A stretch of 64,000 nucleotides of DNA from Hyphomicrobium sp. NDB2Meth4 (GTDB lineage Bacteria; Pseudomonadota; Alphaproteobacteria; Rhizobiales; Hyphomicrobiaceae), in NCBI RefSeq assembly GCF_900117445.1, contig NZ_FPEJ01000006.1, positions 62,001 through 126,000 of the forward strand. Reading direction: 5' to 3'. The position numbers and the translations under genes were made by a program. Positions within the stretch are counted from its first letter, which is position 1. Every line of letters begins with the position of its first letter. This document shows, piece after piece, positions 24,889-34,970 of this stretch. The notes beneath the pieces are model-generated. The model made no database searches. It was not told the origin of the DNA and saw nothing but the letters and a program-made list of their open reading frames with translations.

Positions 24889-26229
24889 ATGTTCGACAAG
24901 GTCCTGATCGCCAACCGAGGAGAGATTGCACTGCGCATTCAGCGTGCGTGCAAGGAACTCGGCATCGCTACCGTCGCCGTGCATTCGACTGCGGACGCCG
25001 ATGCCATGCACGTGCGTCTTGCCGACGAGAGCGTGTGCATCGGACCGCCGCCCGCCGCTGAGAGCTATCTCAACATTCCGCGTCTGCTCGCTGCGTGCGA
25101 GATCACCGGCGCCGATGCCGTGCATCCCGGCTACGGCTTCCTGTCGGAGAACGCGCGGTTCGCGGAGATCTTGGAAGAGCACCAGATCACCTTCATCGGC
25201 CCGACGTCGGAGCACATCCGAATCATGGGCGACAAGATCGAGGCGAAGGAAACCGCCAAGCGCCTCGGCATTCCAGTTGTGCCTGGCTCCGACGGCGCCG
25301 TCGGCAGCGAAACCGAGGCGATGAAAGTCGCCAAGGGCATGGGTTTTCCGGTGCTGATCAAGGCGACGGCAGGTGGCGGCGGACGCGGCATGAAGGTCGC
25401 GCATACGGCTGCCGACCTCGGCCTTGCCTTGTCGACCGCGCGCTCGGAAGCCAAAGCCGCGTTCGGCAATGACGCCGTCTACATCGAGAAGTATCTGCAG
25501 AAGCCGCGCCACATCGAGGTGCAGGTTTTCGGCGACGGACAGGGGAATGCCATCCACCTGGGCGAGCGCGACTGCTCGCTGCAGCGGCGCCACCAGAAGA
25601 TCCTCGAGGAAGCCCCCTCGCCGGCTCTCAATGCAGCCGCGCGCGCCAAGATCGGCGAGACCGTCGCCGAGGCGATGCGCAAGCTCAAGTATCGCGGCGC
25701 GGGTACGGTCGAATTCCTGTTCGAGGACGGCGAGTTCTACTTCATCGAGATGAACACCCGCCTGCAGGTCGAGCATCCGGTAACGGAGGCGATCACGGGC
25801 ATCGACCTCGTGCTCGAGCAGATCAGAATTGCTGCGGGCGGCTCGCTGTCGATCAAGCAGAAGGACGTCCAATTCTCGGGGCACGCCATCGAGTGCCGCA
25901 TCAATGCCGAGAACCCGCGCACCTTCCGCCCATCGCCGGGCCAGATCACCTATTGGCACCCGCCTGGTGGCCTTGGGGTGCGTGTCGATTCAGGCGTCTA
26001 CCAGGGCTATCGGATCCCGCCCTACTACGACAGCCTCATCGGCAAGTTGATCGTACATGGTAAAACGCGTACGGAGTGCCTGATGCGGCTGAAGCGCGCG
26101 CTTTCGGAGTTCGTCATCGACGGCATCGAGACGACGATCCCCCTCTTCAACGAGCTCATCGCCCAGCCGGATATTGCCAATGGCGCCTATGATATCCATT
26201 GGCTAGAAAAGTACCTTGCCCAGTCATAG
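24889..26229 (+). CDS. accC: Acetyl-CoA carboxylase biotin carboxylase subunit
   Basis: ATP-grasp enzyme that carboxylates the biotin of BCCP. The 446 residues are close to the E. coli length. Motifs visible are [28 protein letters not shown], the glycine-rich ATP loop [22 protein letters not shown], and [14 protein letters not shown]. Start and frame are clear. The repeat between accB and accC may uncouple the two genes or adjust their ratio. Confidence 0.96.
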   Translation: MFDKVLIANRGEIALRIQRACKELGIATVAVHSTADADAMHVRLADESVCIGPPPAAESYLNIPRLLAACEITGADAVHPGYGFLSENARFAEILEEHQITFIGPTSEHIRIMGDKIEAKETAKRLGIPVVPGSDGAVGSETEAMKVAKGMGFPVLIKATAGGGGRGMKVAHTAADLGLALSTARSEAKAAFGNDAVYIEKYLQKPRHIEVQVFGDGQGNAIHLGERDCSLQRRHQKILEEAPSPALNAAARAKIGETVAEAMRKLKYRGAGTVEFLFEDGEFYFIEMNTRLQVEHPVTEAITGIDLVLEQIRIAAGGSLSIKQKDVQFSGHAIECRINAENPRTFRPSPGQITYWHPPGGLGVRVDSGVYQGYRIPPYYDSLIGKLIVHGKTRTECLMRLKRALSEFVIDGIETTIPLFNELIAQPDIANGAYDIHWLEKYLAQS

Positions 26230-26320
26230 TTTGGTCGCCGACGCAGGCGATTGACGAAGGTGGGAAAAGTTTTCACGCTAGGCTCGCTGGGAAAACGGCG
26301 GACCTAAGCCTACGAACCAC

Positions 26321-27001
26321 ATGGCCTCGCGCGACGACATCGTCATCGAGATCACCCCGCAGGTGCTGCTCAAAGCATACACCTGTGGCATATTCCCTAT
26401 GGCTGAAAGCGCAGACGATCCGGCGCTATACTGGATCGAGCCGCAGCACCGGGGCATCCTTCCGCTCGATGGCGTGCACGTGCCGCGCCGGCTGGCCCGG
26501 ACACTGCGCACCACGCCCTACAAGGTGCGGATCGATACCGACATCGTCGCAGTGATCGAAGGCTGTGCGGCTTCGCGGCCGGGGCGGCGCTCGACCTGGA
26601 TCAACGATCGCATCCGCTCGCTTTATCGCGACCTGTTCAACCTCGGGCACTGCCACACTGTCGAAGTCTGGGACGGTGAGCGCCTGATCGGCGGTCTCTA
26701 CGGCGTTGCGCTCAACGGTGCCTTCTTCGGCGAGAGCATGTTCTCGTACGAGCGTGACGCCTCGAAGATCGCTCTTGTGTATCTGGCGGCGCGGCTCGCG
26801 CATGGCGGGTTCCGGCTGCTCGATACGCAGTTCGTCACCGATCATCTTCGGCAGTTCGGCACGGTCGAACTCAATCGCGAAGAGTTTCACCGGCTGTTGG
26901 AGAAGGCGCTGGACGTCGACGCCGACTTTCACGCATTGCCGCTCGATGCCTCGCCAGATGATGTTCTGGCCGCGCTGGAAAAGGCCAACACGCGCCGCTG
27001 A
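26321..27001 (+). CDS. aat: Leucyl/phenylalanyl-tRNA--protein transferase
   Basis: Adds Leu or Phe from aminoacyl-tRNA to proteins with N-terminal Lys or Arg, marking them for ClpAP (bacterial N-degron pathway). The 226 residues include the family pieces [67 protein letters not shown] and [13 protein letters not shown]. It follows accC by 91 bases. A second, divergent family member occurs later in the window. Confidence 0.94.
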   Translation: MASRDDIVIEITPQVLLKAYTCGIFPMAESADDPALYWIEPQHRGILPLDGVHVPRRLARTLRTTPYKVRIDTDIVAVIEGCAASRPGRRSTWINDRIRSLYRDLFNLGHCHTVEVWDGERLIGGLYGVALNGAFFGESMFSYERDASKIALVYLAARLAHGGFRLLDTQFVTDHLRQFGTVELNREEFHRLLEKALDVDADFHALPLDASPDDVLAALEKANTRR

Positions 27002-27136
27002 TGGCGCGAATGCAGGCCTGTTCCCCGCGTAACAGCGCCGACGCCTTCGCCTGTCTATTGCTGGTCGTCGAGCCGGACGCAATGTCCGGCAGATCGGGTG
27101 CCGCCCTCGGTGCCCGCCGGGACAGGAGAAAGGCAC

Positions 27137-27376
27137 ATGAAATCGTCTTTGCAGGCTGCGCTGCTCGCGGCCATGGCCGCTGCCGCGGTGTCAATGGGCG
27201 CAGTTGCGGCTCACGCCGGCGACTTTGAGGACCTCATGGCGGCCCAGGAGGTCGCAGCTGTCCTCGATGAATTGACAGGTTCGGACAGCGCCGTTTCCGA
27301 CGTTGTGACATCGGCTGCATCTGATGCCGCAGCGGATGCCTTGATTGGCGCGATCGAGGATGCGGCCGAAGAGTAA
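27137..27376 (+). CDS. Small exported protein of unknown function
   Basis: A 79-residue protein that I do not recognise. AGGAGAAAGG precedes the ATG. The first 27 residues are a signal peptide (ALLAAMAAAAVSMGAVAAHAG), leaving a mature part of about 50 acidic, Ala/Asp/Ser-rich residues with no Cys. A strong terminator follows about 110 bases later. Confidence 0.65.
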   Translation: MKSSLQAALLAAMAAAAVSMGAVAAHAGDFEDLMAAQEVAAVLDELTGSDSAVSDVVTSAASDAAADALIGAIEDAAEE

Positions 27377-27482
27377 CAACGAGCCGGTCGGCGACGAATT
27401 TCCTTTGTCCGACACCTCCGCGGCGCCCTTAGAGATTTTCCGGCCGGAAACACCTCCCCCCGTCCTTTCCGGCCGGCTCCCA

Positions 27483-27520
27483 GCCCTCCAGCCTTTTCCC
27501 CGGCTGGAGGGCCCCCCTTT
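27483..27520 (+). terminator. Strong Rho-independent terminator
   Basis: GCCCTCCAGCC and GGCTGGAGGGC form a perfect 11-bp stem with a TTTTCCCC loop, followed by a C-run and eight T residues. It closes the aroQ-accBC-aat-small gene run. Confidence 0.9.
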
Positions 27521-27566
27521 TTTTCCGCGTTGTGCTTCCCTGCCCGATCGCAAATAAGATCGCGGC

Positions 27567-28051
27567 ATGAGCGGATTCAACATCGCAGCAGCCGTGCAAA
27601 ACGATCTTGCAGACGTGCGCGCGATGTTCGCCGCGTATGCCGTTAGTCTGCCGGTCGATCTTGGCGCGCAGGGCTTCGATGATGAGCTGGCAAACCTGCC
27701 GGCCCCTATGGTGCGCCGGGCTGTGCGCTACTGATTGCGCGCTCGGCCACCGGCGAAGCGCTCGGGTGCATCGCCCTGCGACGGATCGATGCCGACGCGT
27801 GCGAAGTGAAGCGGCTCTACGTGTTGCCGGCGGCGCGCGGCATGGGGATTGGCAATGCGCTGATCGCGGCGGTCATCGGCGAGGCACAGCGCGCCGGCTA
27901 CCGACAAATGAAGCTCGACACGTTGCCGAACATGCAGGCAGCCATCGCGATTTACCGCGATCATGGGTTCGTGCCGATCGCCCCATACGGGTCGTATCCT
28001 TACCCTGGGCTGATGTGCTTGGGTAAGACGCTGGCACCCACATCCGGATAG
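27567..28051 (+). pseudogene. GNAT family N-acetyltransferase, broken by one missing base
   Basis: The ATG at 27567 opens a GNAT-like N-terminus but reaches TGA at about 27732. Adding one C in the CCCC run at 27703-27706 restores one continuous frame through LPAPYGAPGCALLIARS to the clear acetyl-CoA-binding region VLPAARGMGIGNALI and ends at 28051, for about 161 residues. The downstream half alone lacks a proper start. The change is in a homopolymer, so it may be a sequencing error rather than a true loss of function. It lies 6 bases before ybaK. Confidence 0.75.
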
Positions 28052-28056
28052 CGAAC

Positions 28057-28530
28057 ATGGCGAAGTCGACGCGCGCCACGCAAGCTCTCGAGAAGAGCGG
28101 GGTGGCGTTTACCGTGCACACCTACGACTACGACCCGGAAGCCCAGCGCACCGGGTTGCAGGCGGCCGAGGCGCTCGGAGAGGCGCCGGGCCGGGTGCTG
28201 AAGACGCTGATGGCACTAGTAGACGGCAAGGCGGTCTGCGCCGTCGTGCCCTCCGACCGGGAAGTATCGATGAAGCGGCTTGCGGCCGCCTTCGGCGGAA
28301 AGAGCGCCCAGATGATGAAGCCGCCCGATGCGGAGCGCATAACAGGCTATAAGATCGGGGGAATCAGCCCGTTCGGGCAGACGCGCAAGGTCGCGATTGC
28401 GATGGACGAAAGCGCTCTGGCGCACGACTATGTGTTTATCAATGGTGGCCAGCGTGGCCTGCAGGTGAAGCTCCGCCCGCAGGATGCGCTCAAGGTCCTC
28501 GGAGCCAACGCCGCGGCGCTGGTAGCCTAA
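28057..28530 (+). CDS. ybaK: Cys-tRNA(Pro) deacylase, YbaK/EbsC family
   Basis: Trans-acting editing factor that hydrolyses Cys wrongly attached to tRNA-Pro. The 157 residues carry the YbaK pattern: ALGEAPGRVLKTLMALVDG with the catalytic-region Lys, VPSDREVSMKRLAAAFGGK, GYKIGGISPFGQ and FINGGQRGLQVKL. It is part of a short rightward string with the GNAT remnant and the dehalogenase. Confidence 0.9.
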   Translation: MAKSTRATQALEKSGVAFTVHTYDYDPEAQRTGLQAAEALGEAPGRVLKTLMALVDGKAVCAVVPSDREVSMKRLAAAFGGKSAQMMKPPDAERITGYKIGGISPFGQTRKVAIAMDESALAHDYVFINGGQRGLQVKLRPQDALKVLGANAAALVA

Positions 28531-28546
28531 ACGGGAGAACGCTGAA

Positions 28547-29236
28547 GTGAAGCGACTGGACGGCATCAAGGCCTGCGTCTTCGACGCTTACGGCACCCTA
28601 TTCGACTTCGCCTCAGCGGCGGCGCGATGCCAGGATGTGCCGGACCAGAAGCTGTCGGTGCTGACGCCACTTTGGCGCGAGAAGCAGTTGCAATACACTT
28701 GGCTGCGCTCGCTGCAGGGAGACTTTGCCGACTTCTGGCAGGTGACCGCCGACGCTCTCGATTTCGCTCTCGACACACTGGATATCTCCTCGCCCGAGCT
28801 GCACGCGAAGCTGATGGAGTTGTATCTGACGCCGGCTCCGTTCCCCGAGGTGCCGAGCGTGCTGGCGCAGTTGCGCAAGGCCGGCTTCAAGACGGCGGTT
28901 CTCTCCAACGGCTCGACGAAGATGCTGGATTCGGCTGTGCGGGCGGCGGGGCTCACCGACCTGTTCGATGTCGTCATGTCGGTCGATGCGGTGAAGGTGT
29001 TCAAGCCGCATCCGCGGGTCTACGAGTATGGCCTGGAGACGCTGGGTCTCAAGGCCAAAGAAGTGTCGTTCCAGTCGTCGAACGCATGGGATGCCTATGG
29101 AGCATCCAACTTCGGGTTCCACGTCGCCTGGTGCAATCGCTATGGGCACCGAGCCGAGCGCCTCCCCGGCGCGCCCGATTTCGAGATCCGCACACTGTCG
29201 GAGCTACCGGAATTGCTGACGCCGGTGGCGCAGTAG
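28547..29236 (+). CDS. Haloacid dehalogenase type II
   Basis: HAD-superfamily hydrolase of 229 residues, resembling L-2-haloacid dehalogenases that convert 2-haloalkanoic acids to hydroxy acids. The nucleophile Asp13 lies in VFDAYGTLFD; motif II is LSNGS; the catalytic Lys is in KVFKPHPRVYEYGL; and SSNAWDAYGASNFGF is the type II signature before the loop. The GTG start has GGGAGAA upstream. Some family members act on other substrates, so halide release is likely, not proven. Confidence 0.87.
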   Translation: MKRLDGIKACVFDAYGTLFDFASAAARCQDVPDQKLSVLTPLWREKQLQYTWLRSLQGDFADFWQVTADALDFALDTLDISSPELHAKLMELYLTPAPFPEVPSVLAQLRKAGFKTAVLSNGSTKMLDSAVRAAGLTDLFDVVMSVDAVKVFKPHPRVYEYGLETLGLKAKEVSFQSSNAWDAYGASNFGFHVAWCNRYGHRAERLPGAPDFEIRTLSELPELLTPVAQ

Positions 29237-29324
29237 GCAACCTGCTCATTTGGCGCACCCCCTGGACGTTCCGGACTGGCGAGCCCACTTTCCCCGCTTC
29301 TGAAGCGTCAAAAAGCGGGTGCGC

Positions 29325-30356
29325 ATGGCACAAACTCTGGAGCTGGGGCTCGATACTTTCGGCGACGTCACGCGCGGCGCCGATGGGCGGGAACTGCCGC
29401 ATGCTCAGGTGATCCGCAACGTCATTGCGGAGGGCGTGCTGGCGGACCAAGTCGGGCTCGATTTCTTCGGCGTTGGCGAACATCACCGCGCGGACTTCGC
29501 GATCTCGGCACCCGATGTGGTGCTGGCGGCGATTGCGGCACGGACGCAGCGCATCCGGCTCGGATCGGCGGTGACGGTGCTGAGCTCGGACGATCCGGTG
29601 CGCGTGTTCCAGCGCTTTGCGACCTTGGATGCGGCTTCGAACGGACGTGCGGAGGTGATGCTGGGGCGCGGCTCGTTCACGGAGTCGTTTCCGCTGTTCG
29701 GCTACGCGCTCGATCAGTACGACAAGCTGTTCGCGGAAAAACTCGACCTGTTCGTCAAGTTGACGCGCGAAGAGGCGGTAACGTGGCGCGGGGATACGCG
29801 CTCGGCGCTCAATGGGCAGCGCGTGTTTCCGCAAACGGAGAGCGGGACGCTGAAGACGTGGATCGGCGTCGGCGGCAGTCCGGAGTCTGTGGTGCGCACG
29901 GCGCGATACGGATTGCCGATGATGCTGGCGATCATCGGCGGCGATCCGAAGCGCTTCCAACCTTACGCCGAGCTCTATCGTGCTTCGCTGGGCGAATTCG
30001 GGCAACCGGAGTTGCCAATCGGCGTGCATTCGCCGGGCTACGTCGCTTCCAGCGATGAGCAGGCGCGCGAGGAGTTCTGGCCGGACTACAAACGCATGCG
30101 CGATCAGATCGGCGCCGAGCGCGGGTGGCCGCCGATGCAGCGGGCCGAGTATGACCACGAGATCGCCCGCGGCTCGCTTTATGTCGGGGCGCCGGAGACG
30201 GTAGCGCGGAAAATAGCGGCGACGGTGAAGGCGATCGGCGCGACGCGCTTCGATCTCAAATACAGCGCCGGCATGCTGCCGCACGAAAAGCTGATGAGCT
30301 GCATTGGGCTCTACGGCGGCAAGGTGGCGCCGATGGTGCGCGAGCTCGTCGGCTGA
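29325..30356 (+). CDS. LLM class flavin-dependent oxidoreductase
   Basis: A 343-residue luciferase-like monooxygenase. It shows FFGVGEHHRADFAISAP, where the EHH is typical of bacterial luciferase-like proteins, RIRLGSAVTVLSSDDPVRVF, and GRAEVMLGRGSFTESFPLFG. Such enzymes use FMN or F420; the EHH type is usually FMN-dependent. The substrate is unknown. The ATG is preferred over a GTG two codons upstream, though the ribosome site is weak. Confidence 0.85.
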   Translation: MAQTLELGLDTFGDVTRGADGRELPHAQVIRNVIAEGVLADQVGLDFFGVGEHHRADFAISAPDVVLAAIAARTQRIRLGSAVTVLSSDDPVRVFQRFATLDAASNGRAEVMLGRGSFTESFPLFGYALDQYDKLFAEKLDLFVKLTREEAVTWRGDTRSALNGQRVFPQTESGTLKTWIGVGGSPESVVRTARYGLPMMLAIIGGDPKRFQPYAELYRASLGEFGQPELPIGVHSPGYVASSDEQAREEFWPDYKRMRDQIGAERGWPPMQRAEYDHEIARGSLYVGAPETVARKIAATVKAIGATRFDLKYSAGMLPHEKLMSCIGLYGGKVAPMVRELVG

Positions 30357-30521
30357 ACAGGGTGACCGCGTGCGTATTGCCCGCGCGGCGCGGACGATAC
30401 CGTGAATTGGCCACGCGATGGAGCTCAGCTATGACGCCAGCGCATATCATTGATTCAGGTCAACGACTTCAGCCTTCGCAAATTCGAGCTTGCTCAAGAG
30501 CTGCCCCACCAAGAAGGCGTC

Positions 30522-31871
30522 ATGCATAAAATCAAGCGCGCACTGATCCTCATCCTGGCCATTTGTGCCGCCGTCTGGCTGATCGCCGATCCGTGGGCGT
30601 TCAAAGAGGCTGCGGGTCTCTTCGAGGTTCGACGGCCAGCAATTCAATTGAGCGGCTTTCTCGCCATCGCCTTGATGAGCGTTGCGATGCTGCTCGCGCT
30701 GCGACCACGCTCGGTCGAGCCTCATCTTGGCGGGCTCGACAAGATGTACCGCCTGCACAAGTGGCTGGGTATCTCCGCGCTCGTGGTCGGCATCGTGCAC
30801 TTTCTTTGGGCCAAGGGTCCGAAGTGGGCGGTCGGCTGGGGCTTATTGGAGCGCCCGATGCGCGGCCCGCGGCCGCCGATCGACAATCCGGTGGAACAGT
30901 TTCTCGCGGGCATGCGCGGCGCGGCCGAGGGGCTGGGCGAGTGGGCGTTCTATGCCGCCGTGCTTCTCATCGCGCTCGCGCTGATCAAGCGCTTTCCCTA
31001 CTGGATATTTTACAAGACGCATCGCCTGCTCGCGGTTGCGTATCTCGTCCTGGTGTTTCACTCGGTGGTGCTGCTGAAGTTCAGCTACTGGGCGTCGCCG
31101 ATCGGGATCGTGCTCATACCGCTGCTCGCAGGCGGCGTTTACGCAGCCGTCGTGGTGCTGCTACGCCGCGTCGGTAGTGATCGACAGATCGAGGGGAAGA
31201 TCGCTTCGCTGCAGTACTATCCGGGCGTGCGGGCACTGGAGACTAGAATAGACGTGCCAGATGGTTGGCCCGGCCATAAGCCGGGACAGTTCGCCTTTGC
31301 GACGTCGGACCCTTCCGAAGGGCCGCATCCCTATACCATTGCGTCCGAGTGGACCGCGAGCAGCCGCCACATCACCTTCATCACGAAGGAGCTTGGGGAT
31401 CACACCCGGCGCCTGCGCGACAAGCTACGCGTAGGGCAGAGCGTGAAGCTCGAGGGACCGTACGGGTGCTTCACCTTCGAGGATGATCTCAAGCGCCAAA
31501 TCTGGATCGGCGGTGGAGTCGGCATCACGCCGTTCATCGCCAAGATGAAGCACAGGGCAGTGAGCGCGGGAACGTCGCCGGCGGGGCCGGAGGTCGATCT
31601 TTTCCATGCGTCCGCAGAGTACGATGAAGTGGCATTCGAGAAGCTGAAGGCCGACGCGGCCGCCGCGAATGTACGCCTGCACATCCTTCTCGATGCGCGC
31701 GATGGATTGTTGAGCGGAGAGCGGATTCGCGCCGAGGTTCCCCAGTGGCGCGAGGCGAGCATCTGGTTCTGCGGGCCGCCCGGGTTCGGCGAAGCGCTGC
31801 GGCAGGATTTCGCGGCTCAAGGTCTCAACGCTGCGACGCAGTTCCATCAAGAGCTGTTCGCGATGCGCTAG
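30522..31871 (+). CDS. Ferric reductase-like transmembrane flavoprotein
   Basis: A 449-residue membrane oxidoreductase. The first half has about six hydrophobic segments with paired His residues likely to bind heme (YRLHKWLGISALVVGIVHF, YKTHRLLAVAYLVLVFHS). The second half is a ferredoxin-reductase module: FAD-contacting PHPYTIAS, and GGGVGITPFIAKMK for the nucleotide. It ends with a CGPPGF-type motif. It probably carries electrons across the inner membrane to iron or another acceptor. The ATG at 30522 has AAGGCG upstream. The stop shares a CTAG with the convergent ArsC-like gene. Confidence 0.85.
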   Translation: MHKIKRALILILAICAAVWLIADPWAFKEAAGLFEVRRPAIQLSGFLAIALMSVAMLLALRPRSVEPHLGGLDKMYRLHKWLGISALVVGIVHFLWAKGPKWAVGWGLLERPMRGPRPPIDNPVEQFLAGMRGAAEGLGEWAFYAAVLLIALALIKRFPYWIFYKTHRLLAVAYLVLVFHSVVLLKFSYWASPIGIVLIPLLAGGVYAAVVVLLRRVGSDRQIEGKIASLQYYPGVRALETRIDVPDGWPGHKPGQFAFATSDPSEGPHPYTIASEWTASSRHITFITKELGDHTRRLRDKLRVGQSVKLEGPYGCFTFEDDLKRQIWIGGGVGITPFIAKMKHRAVSAGTSPAGPEVDLFHASAEYDEVAFEKLKADAAAANVRLHILLDARDGLLSGERIRAEVPQWREASIWFCGPPGFGEALRQDFAAQGLNAATQFHQELFAMR

Positions 31872-32221
31872 CGCTCGAATGCTTCGGCGTAGACTTCGGG
31901 CTTAAAGCCGACGAGCAGCTTGCCGCGGCCGAGATCGAGCACCGGGCGCTTGATGAGCGATGGCTGCGCCTGAATCAGCGCGATGGCCTTCTTCTCGGTG
32001 AGGCCCTGCTTGTCGTTGTCGGGGAGCTTGCGAAACGTGGTGCCGGCGCGGTTCAGCAGGGTCTCCCAGCCGACCTTCTTGGCCCAGCCTTCGAGGCGAT
32101 CGCGGTCGATGCCGGCCTTCTTGTAGTCGTGGAAGTCGTAGGCGACGCCGTGCTCGTCGAGCCAGGTGCGCGCCTTCTTCATCGTGTCGCAGTTGGGGAT
32201 GCCGTAGATGGTGATGGCCAT
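31868..32221 (-). CDS. ArsC/Spx family protein (YffB-like)
   Basis: A 117-residue thioredoxin-fold protein: MAITIYGIPNCDTMKKA at the N-terminus with Cys11, and QPSLIKRPVLD carrying the conserved Arg-Pro. These match the YffB subgroup of the arsenate-reductase family, thought to be glutathione-dependent thiol reductases; true arsenate reduction is doubtful. It starts 8 bases after guaA on the same strand, so it is probably in that transcript. Confidence 0.85.
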   Translation of the reverse strand: MAITIYGIPNCDTMKKARTWLDEHGVAYDFHDYKKAGIDRDRLEGWAKKVGWETLLNRAGTTFRKLPDNDKQGLTEKKAIALIQAQPSLIKRPVLDLGRGKLLVGFKPEVYAEAFER

Positions 32222-32229
32222 TTTCGGGC

Positions 32230-33777
32230 TCACTCCCACTCGATGGTGCCGGGGGGCTTGGAGGTGATGTCGTAGACGACGCGGTTGATGCCGCGCACCT
32301 CGTTGATGATGCGCGTCGCGGTCGGCCCCAGGAACGAATGCGGGAAGTCGTAATAGTCGGCGGTCATGCCGTCGGTGGACGTCACGGCGCGCAGGGCGCA
32401 GACGTAATCGTAGGTGCGTGCGTCGCCCATGACGCCGACGGTGCGCACCGGCAGCAGCACGGCGAAGGCCTGCCAGATCTTGTCGTAAAGGCCGGCCTTA
32501 CGGATCTCGTCGAGATAGATGGCATCGGCCTGACGCAGAATGTTCAGCTTCTCCTCGGTGATCTCGCCGGGGATGCGGATGGCGAGGCCGGGGCCGGGGA
32601 ACGGATGGCGGCCGACGAAGCTTTCGGGCAGGCCAAGCTCGCGGCCGAGCGCGCGCACTTCGTCCTTGAAGAGTTCGCGCAGCGGCTCGACGAGCTTCAG
32701 ATTCATGCGCTCGGGCAGGCCGCCGACGTTGTGGTGCGATTTGATCGTCACCGATGGGCCGCCGGTGAAGGAGACGCTTTCGATCACGTCAGGATAAAGC
32801 GTGCCTTGGGCGAGGAAGTCGGCGCCGCCGAGCTTTCTCGCTTCCTCCTCGAACACGTCGATGAAGAGGCCGCCGATGATCTTGCGCTTCTGCTCGGGGT
32901 CCGATTTGCCGGCGAGCGCTGAGAGAAAGCGATCCTTGGCGTCAACGTGGACGAGCGGAATGTTGTAGTGCTCACGGAACAGGCTGACGACTTCGGCAGC
33001 CTCGTTCTGGCGCATGAGGCCGTGGTCGACGAAAATGCAGGTGAGCTGATCGCCGACCGCCTCGTGGATGAGCACGGAGGCGACGGCGGAATCGACGCCG
33101 CCAGAAAGCCCGGAGATCACGCGCGCGCCGCCGACCTGTTTGCGGATCTTGTCGATCTCGGATGAGCGGAAGTGCGCCATGGTCCAGTCGTTCTTGAGAC
33201 CGGCGATCTTGTGCACGAAGTTGGAGAGCAGCTTTGCACCGTCCGGCGTGTGCACCACCTCGGGGTGAAACATCGTCGTGTAGATCCGGCGGGCTTCGTC
33301 GGTCGCTACCGCGAAGGGTGCGTTCTCGCTGGTCGCCTTGACAGTGATGCCCTCGGGCATGCGCGTGACGCGGTCGCCGTGGCTCATCCACACCGGATAA
33401 CGCTTGCCGACCTCCCAGATGCCTTCGAACAGGGCGGACGGCTCCTTGATCAGCACCTCGGCGCGGCCGAACTCAGCCGGGTGGCCGCCTTCGACGGTGC
33501 CGCCGAGCTGAACGGCTGTGGTCTGCTGGCCGTAGCAGATGGAGAGGATCGGCAGGCCGCTGTCGAATACGCCTTGCGGCGCGCGGGGTGAGCCCTCGGC
33601 CGTAACCGAGGCCGGACCACCGGAAAGCACAAGGGCCTTCGGCTGCAGGCGCTGCATCGCCGCTTCGGCCTGATGGAACGGCACGATCTCAGAGTAGACG
33701 CCCGCTTCGCGCACGCGGCGCGCAATGAGCTGGGTTACCTGGCTGCCAAAATCGATGATGAGGACGGTATCGGTCAC
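32230..33777 (-). CDS. guaA: GMP synthase (glutamine-hydrolysing)
   Basis: Converts XMP to GMP with ATP and glutamine. The 515 residues hold a class I glutamine amidotransferase ([15 protein letters not shown] with the nucleophile Cys, MFHPEVVHT with the catalytic His), an ATP pyrophosphatase domain with the P-loop [13 protein letters not shown], and the GMP synthase C-terminal dimerisation domain ending [13 protein letters not shown]. It is separated from guaB by about 9 kb in this window. Confidence 0.96.
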   Translation of the reverse strand: MTDTVLIIDFGSQVTQLIARRVREAGVYSEIVPFHQAEAAMQRLQPKALVLSGGPASVTAEGSPRAPQGVFDSGLPILSICYGQQTTAVQLGGTVEGGHPAEFGRAEVLIKEPSALFEGIWEVGKRYPVWMSHGDRVTRMPEGITVKATSENAPFAVATDEARRIYTTMFHPEVVHTPDGAKLLSNFVHKIAGLKNDWTMAHFRSSEIDKIRKQVGGARVISGLSGGVDSAVASVLIHEAVGDQLTCIFVDHGLMRQNEAAEVVSLFREHYNIPLVHVDAKDRFLSALAGKSDPEQKRKIIGGLFIDVFEEEARKLGGADFLAQGTLYPDVIESVSFTGGPSVTIKSHHNVGGLPERMNLKLVEPLRELFKDEVRALGRELGLPESFVGRHPFPGPGLAIRIPGEITEEKLNILRQADAIYLDEIRKAGLYDKIWQAFAVLLPVRTVGVMGDARTYDYVCALRAVTSTDGMTADYYDFPHSFLGPTATRIINEVRGINRVVYDITSKPPGTIEWE

Positions 33778-33986
33778 AAAAGCCCCGCGGTTGTGGCCCT
33801 AGGCGGCCCATAGATCACCCGACCGGTGGAGCGTCAAGGCGCGCTGGCGCCGCGATTTTGCGGCGATTCGGGTGCTGCCTGAAAAAAGTTGTGAGGGCGT
33901 GTCGATCTTGGGGGCACCCATTCGACGTTCTGTCAGAGCCAGGAATTCGCCAGGTTCAAAAAATCCGCCAAAAGGGGAAGAAACCA

Positions 33987-34397
33987 ATGAGATTCATAGT
34001 GTTCGTCAAGGCGACGAAGGATTCTGAAGCCGGCGTGATGCCCTCGGAGGAGCTTCTCGATGCGATGGGGAAGTTCAACGAAGAGATGGTGAAGGCCGGC
34101 GTGATGCTGGACGGGAACGGGCTGCAGCCGAGCGCCAAGGGCGCGCGCGTGCGCTTCTCGGGCGACAAACGCACGGTGATCGATGGGCCGTTCACGGAAA
34201 CGAAGGAGCTGGTCGCCGGCTACTGGCTCTTGCAGTGCAAGTCGCTGGCCGAGGCGGTCGAGTGGATCAAACGCTGCCCGAACCCGCACATGGTCGACAG
34301 TGAAATCGAGATCCGCCCGCTGTTCGAGCTGGAAGACTTCGGTGAGGGCGAGGCAATCGAGCGTCACCGCCGGCTCGACGCGCAGCTCAAGGGCTGA
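33987..34397 (+). CDS. YciI family DGPF-domain protein (first copy)
   Basis: A 136-residue alpha-beta barrel-type protein with the DGPFTETKELVAGYW motif that names the family. The ATG has AAAGGGGAAG upstream. DGPF proteins sit beside ECF42-type sigma factors in many bacteria, as here, and are thought to belong to their regulatory module; no reaction is established. The last residues are charged (RHRRLDAQLKG). Confidence 0.88.
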   Translation: MRFIVFVKATKDSEAGVMPSEELLDAMGKFNEEMVKAGVMLDGNGLQPSAKGARVRFSGDKRTVIDGPFTETKELVAGYWLLQCKSLAEAVEWIKRCPNPHMVDSEIEIRPLFELEDFGEGEAIERHRRLDAQLKG

Positions 34398-34508
34398 ATT
34401 GCCCAGGACGAAAAAGACTGGAGCCAATTGTCGATCTGCGTCTGTGCCGATCGATGTGAGGATAGGGCCGGCGGACCCCGGCTCGCTGCAACTGATGGGA
34501 GAAGAACG

Positions 34509-34940
34509 ATGCGCTTCATGTCGATCGTGAAGTCCTCGGAAGAACACAGGATGAGCGCGCCGCCGCAGGCGCTGATGAACGCAGTGGGCAAGCTCGGCGA
34601 TGAGCTGACCCGAGCGGGTGTGATGGTCGGGATGGGAGGCCTGCTGCCGTCGTCGATGGGCGGCTTCCGCGTGCGTCAGCAAGGACGCAAACTGGCAATA
34701 ACCGACGGACCTTTCACGGAAGCCAAGGAGCTGATCGGTGGCTTTGCCATCTTCGAGGTGGCGAGCCGCGACGAGGCTATGGAACTGGCTATCCGCTTCA
34801 TGGAGCTGCACCTGGAGCACTGGCCGGACTGGGAGGGCGAAACCGAAGTGCGGCAGATGTTCGAGGGCGATGGCTGCGCCGATGCCGCTGCGGTGCCAGA
34901 GGCCAGCCAGCAGGCGCTCCGTCAGCCTCATTCTTGCTAG
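34509..34940 (+). CDS. YciI family DGPF-domain protein (second copy)
   Basis: A 143-residue paralogue of the preceding gene with DGPFTEAKELIGGFAIFEV and the same MRFMxIVK start style. GGGAGAAG lies upstream of the ATG. It has an extra C-terminal segment after MFEGDG. The sigma factor gene starts 31 bases later, suggesting one transcript of three genes. Confidence 0.88.
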   Translation: MRFMSIVKSSEEHRMSAPPQALMNAVGKLGDELTRAGVMVGMGGLLPSSMGGFRVRQQGRKLAITDGPFTEAKELIGGFAIFEVASRDEAMELAIRFMELHLEHWPDWEGETEVRQMFEGDGCADAAAVPEASQQALRQPHSC

Positions 34941-34970
34941 CGGACGGCGATGATGCTGTGATCGGCAGCC

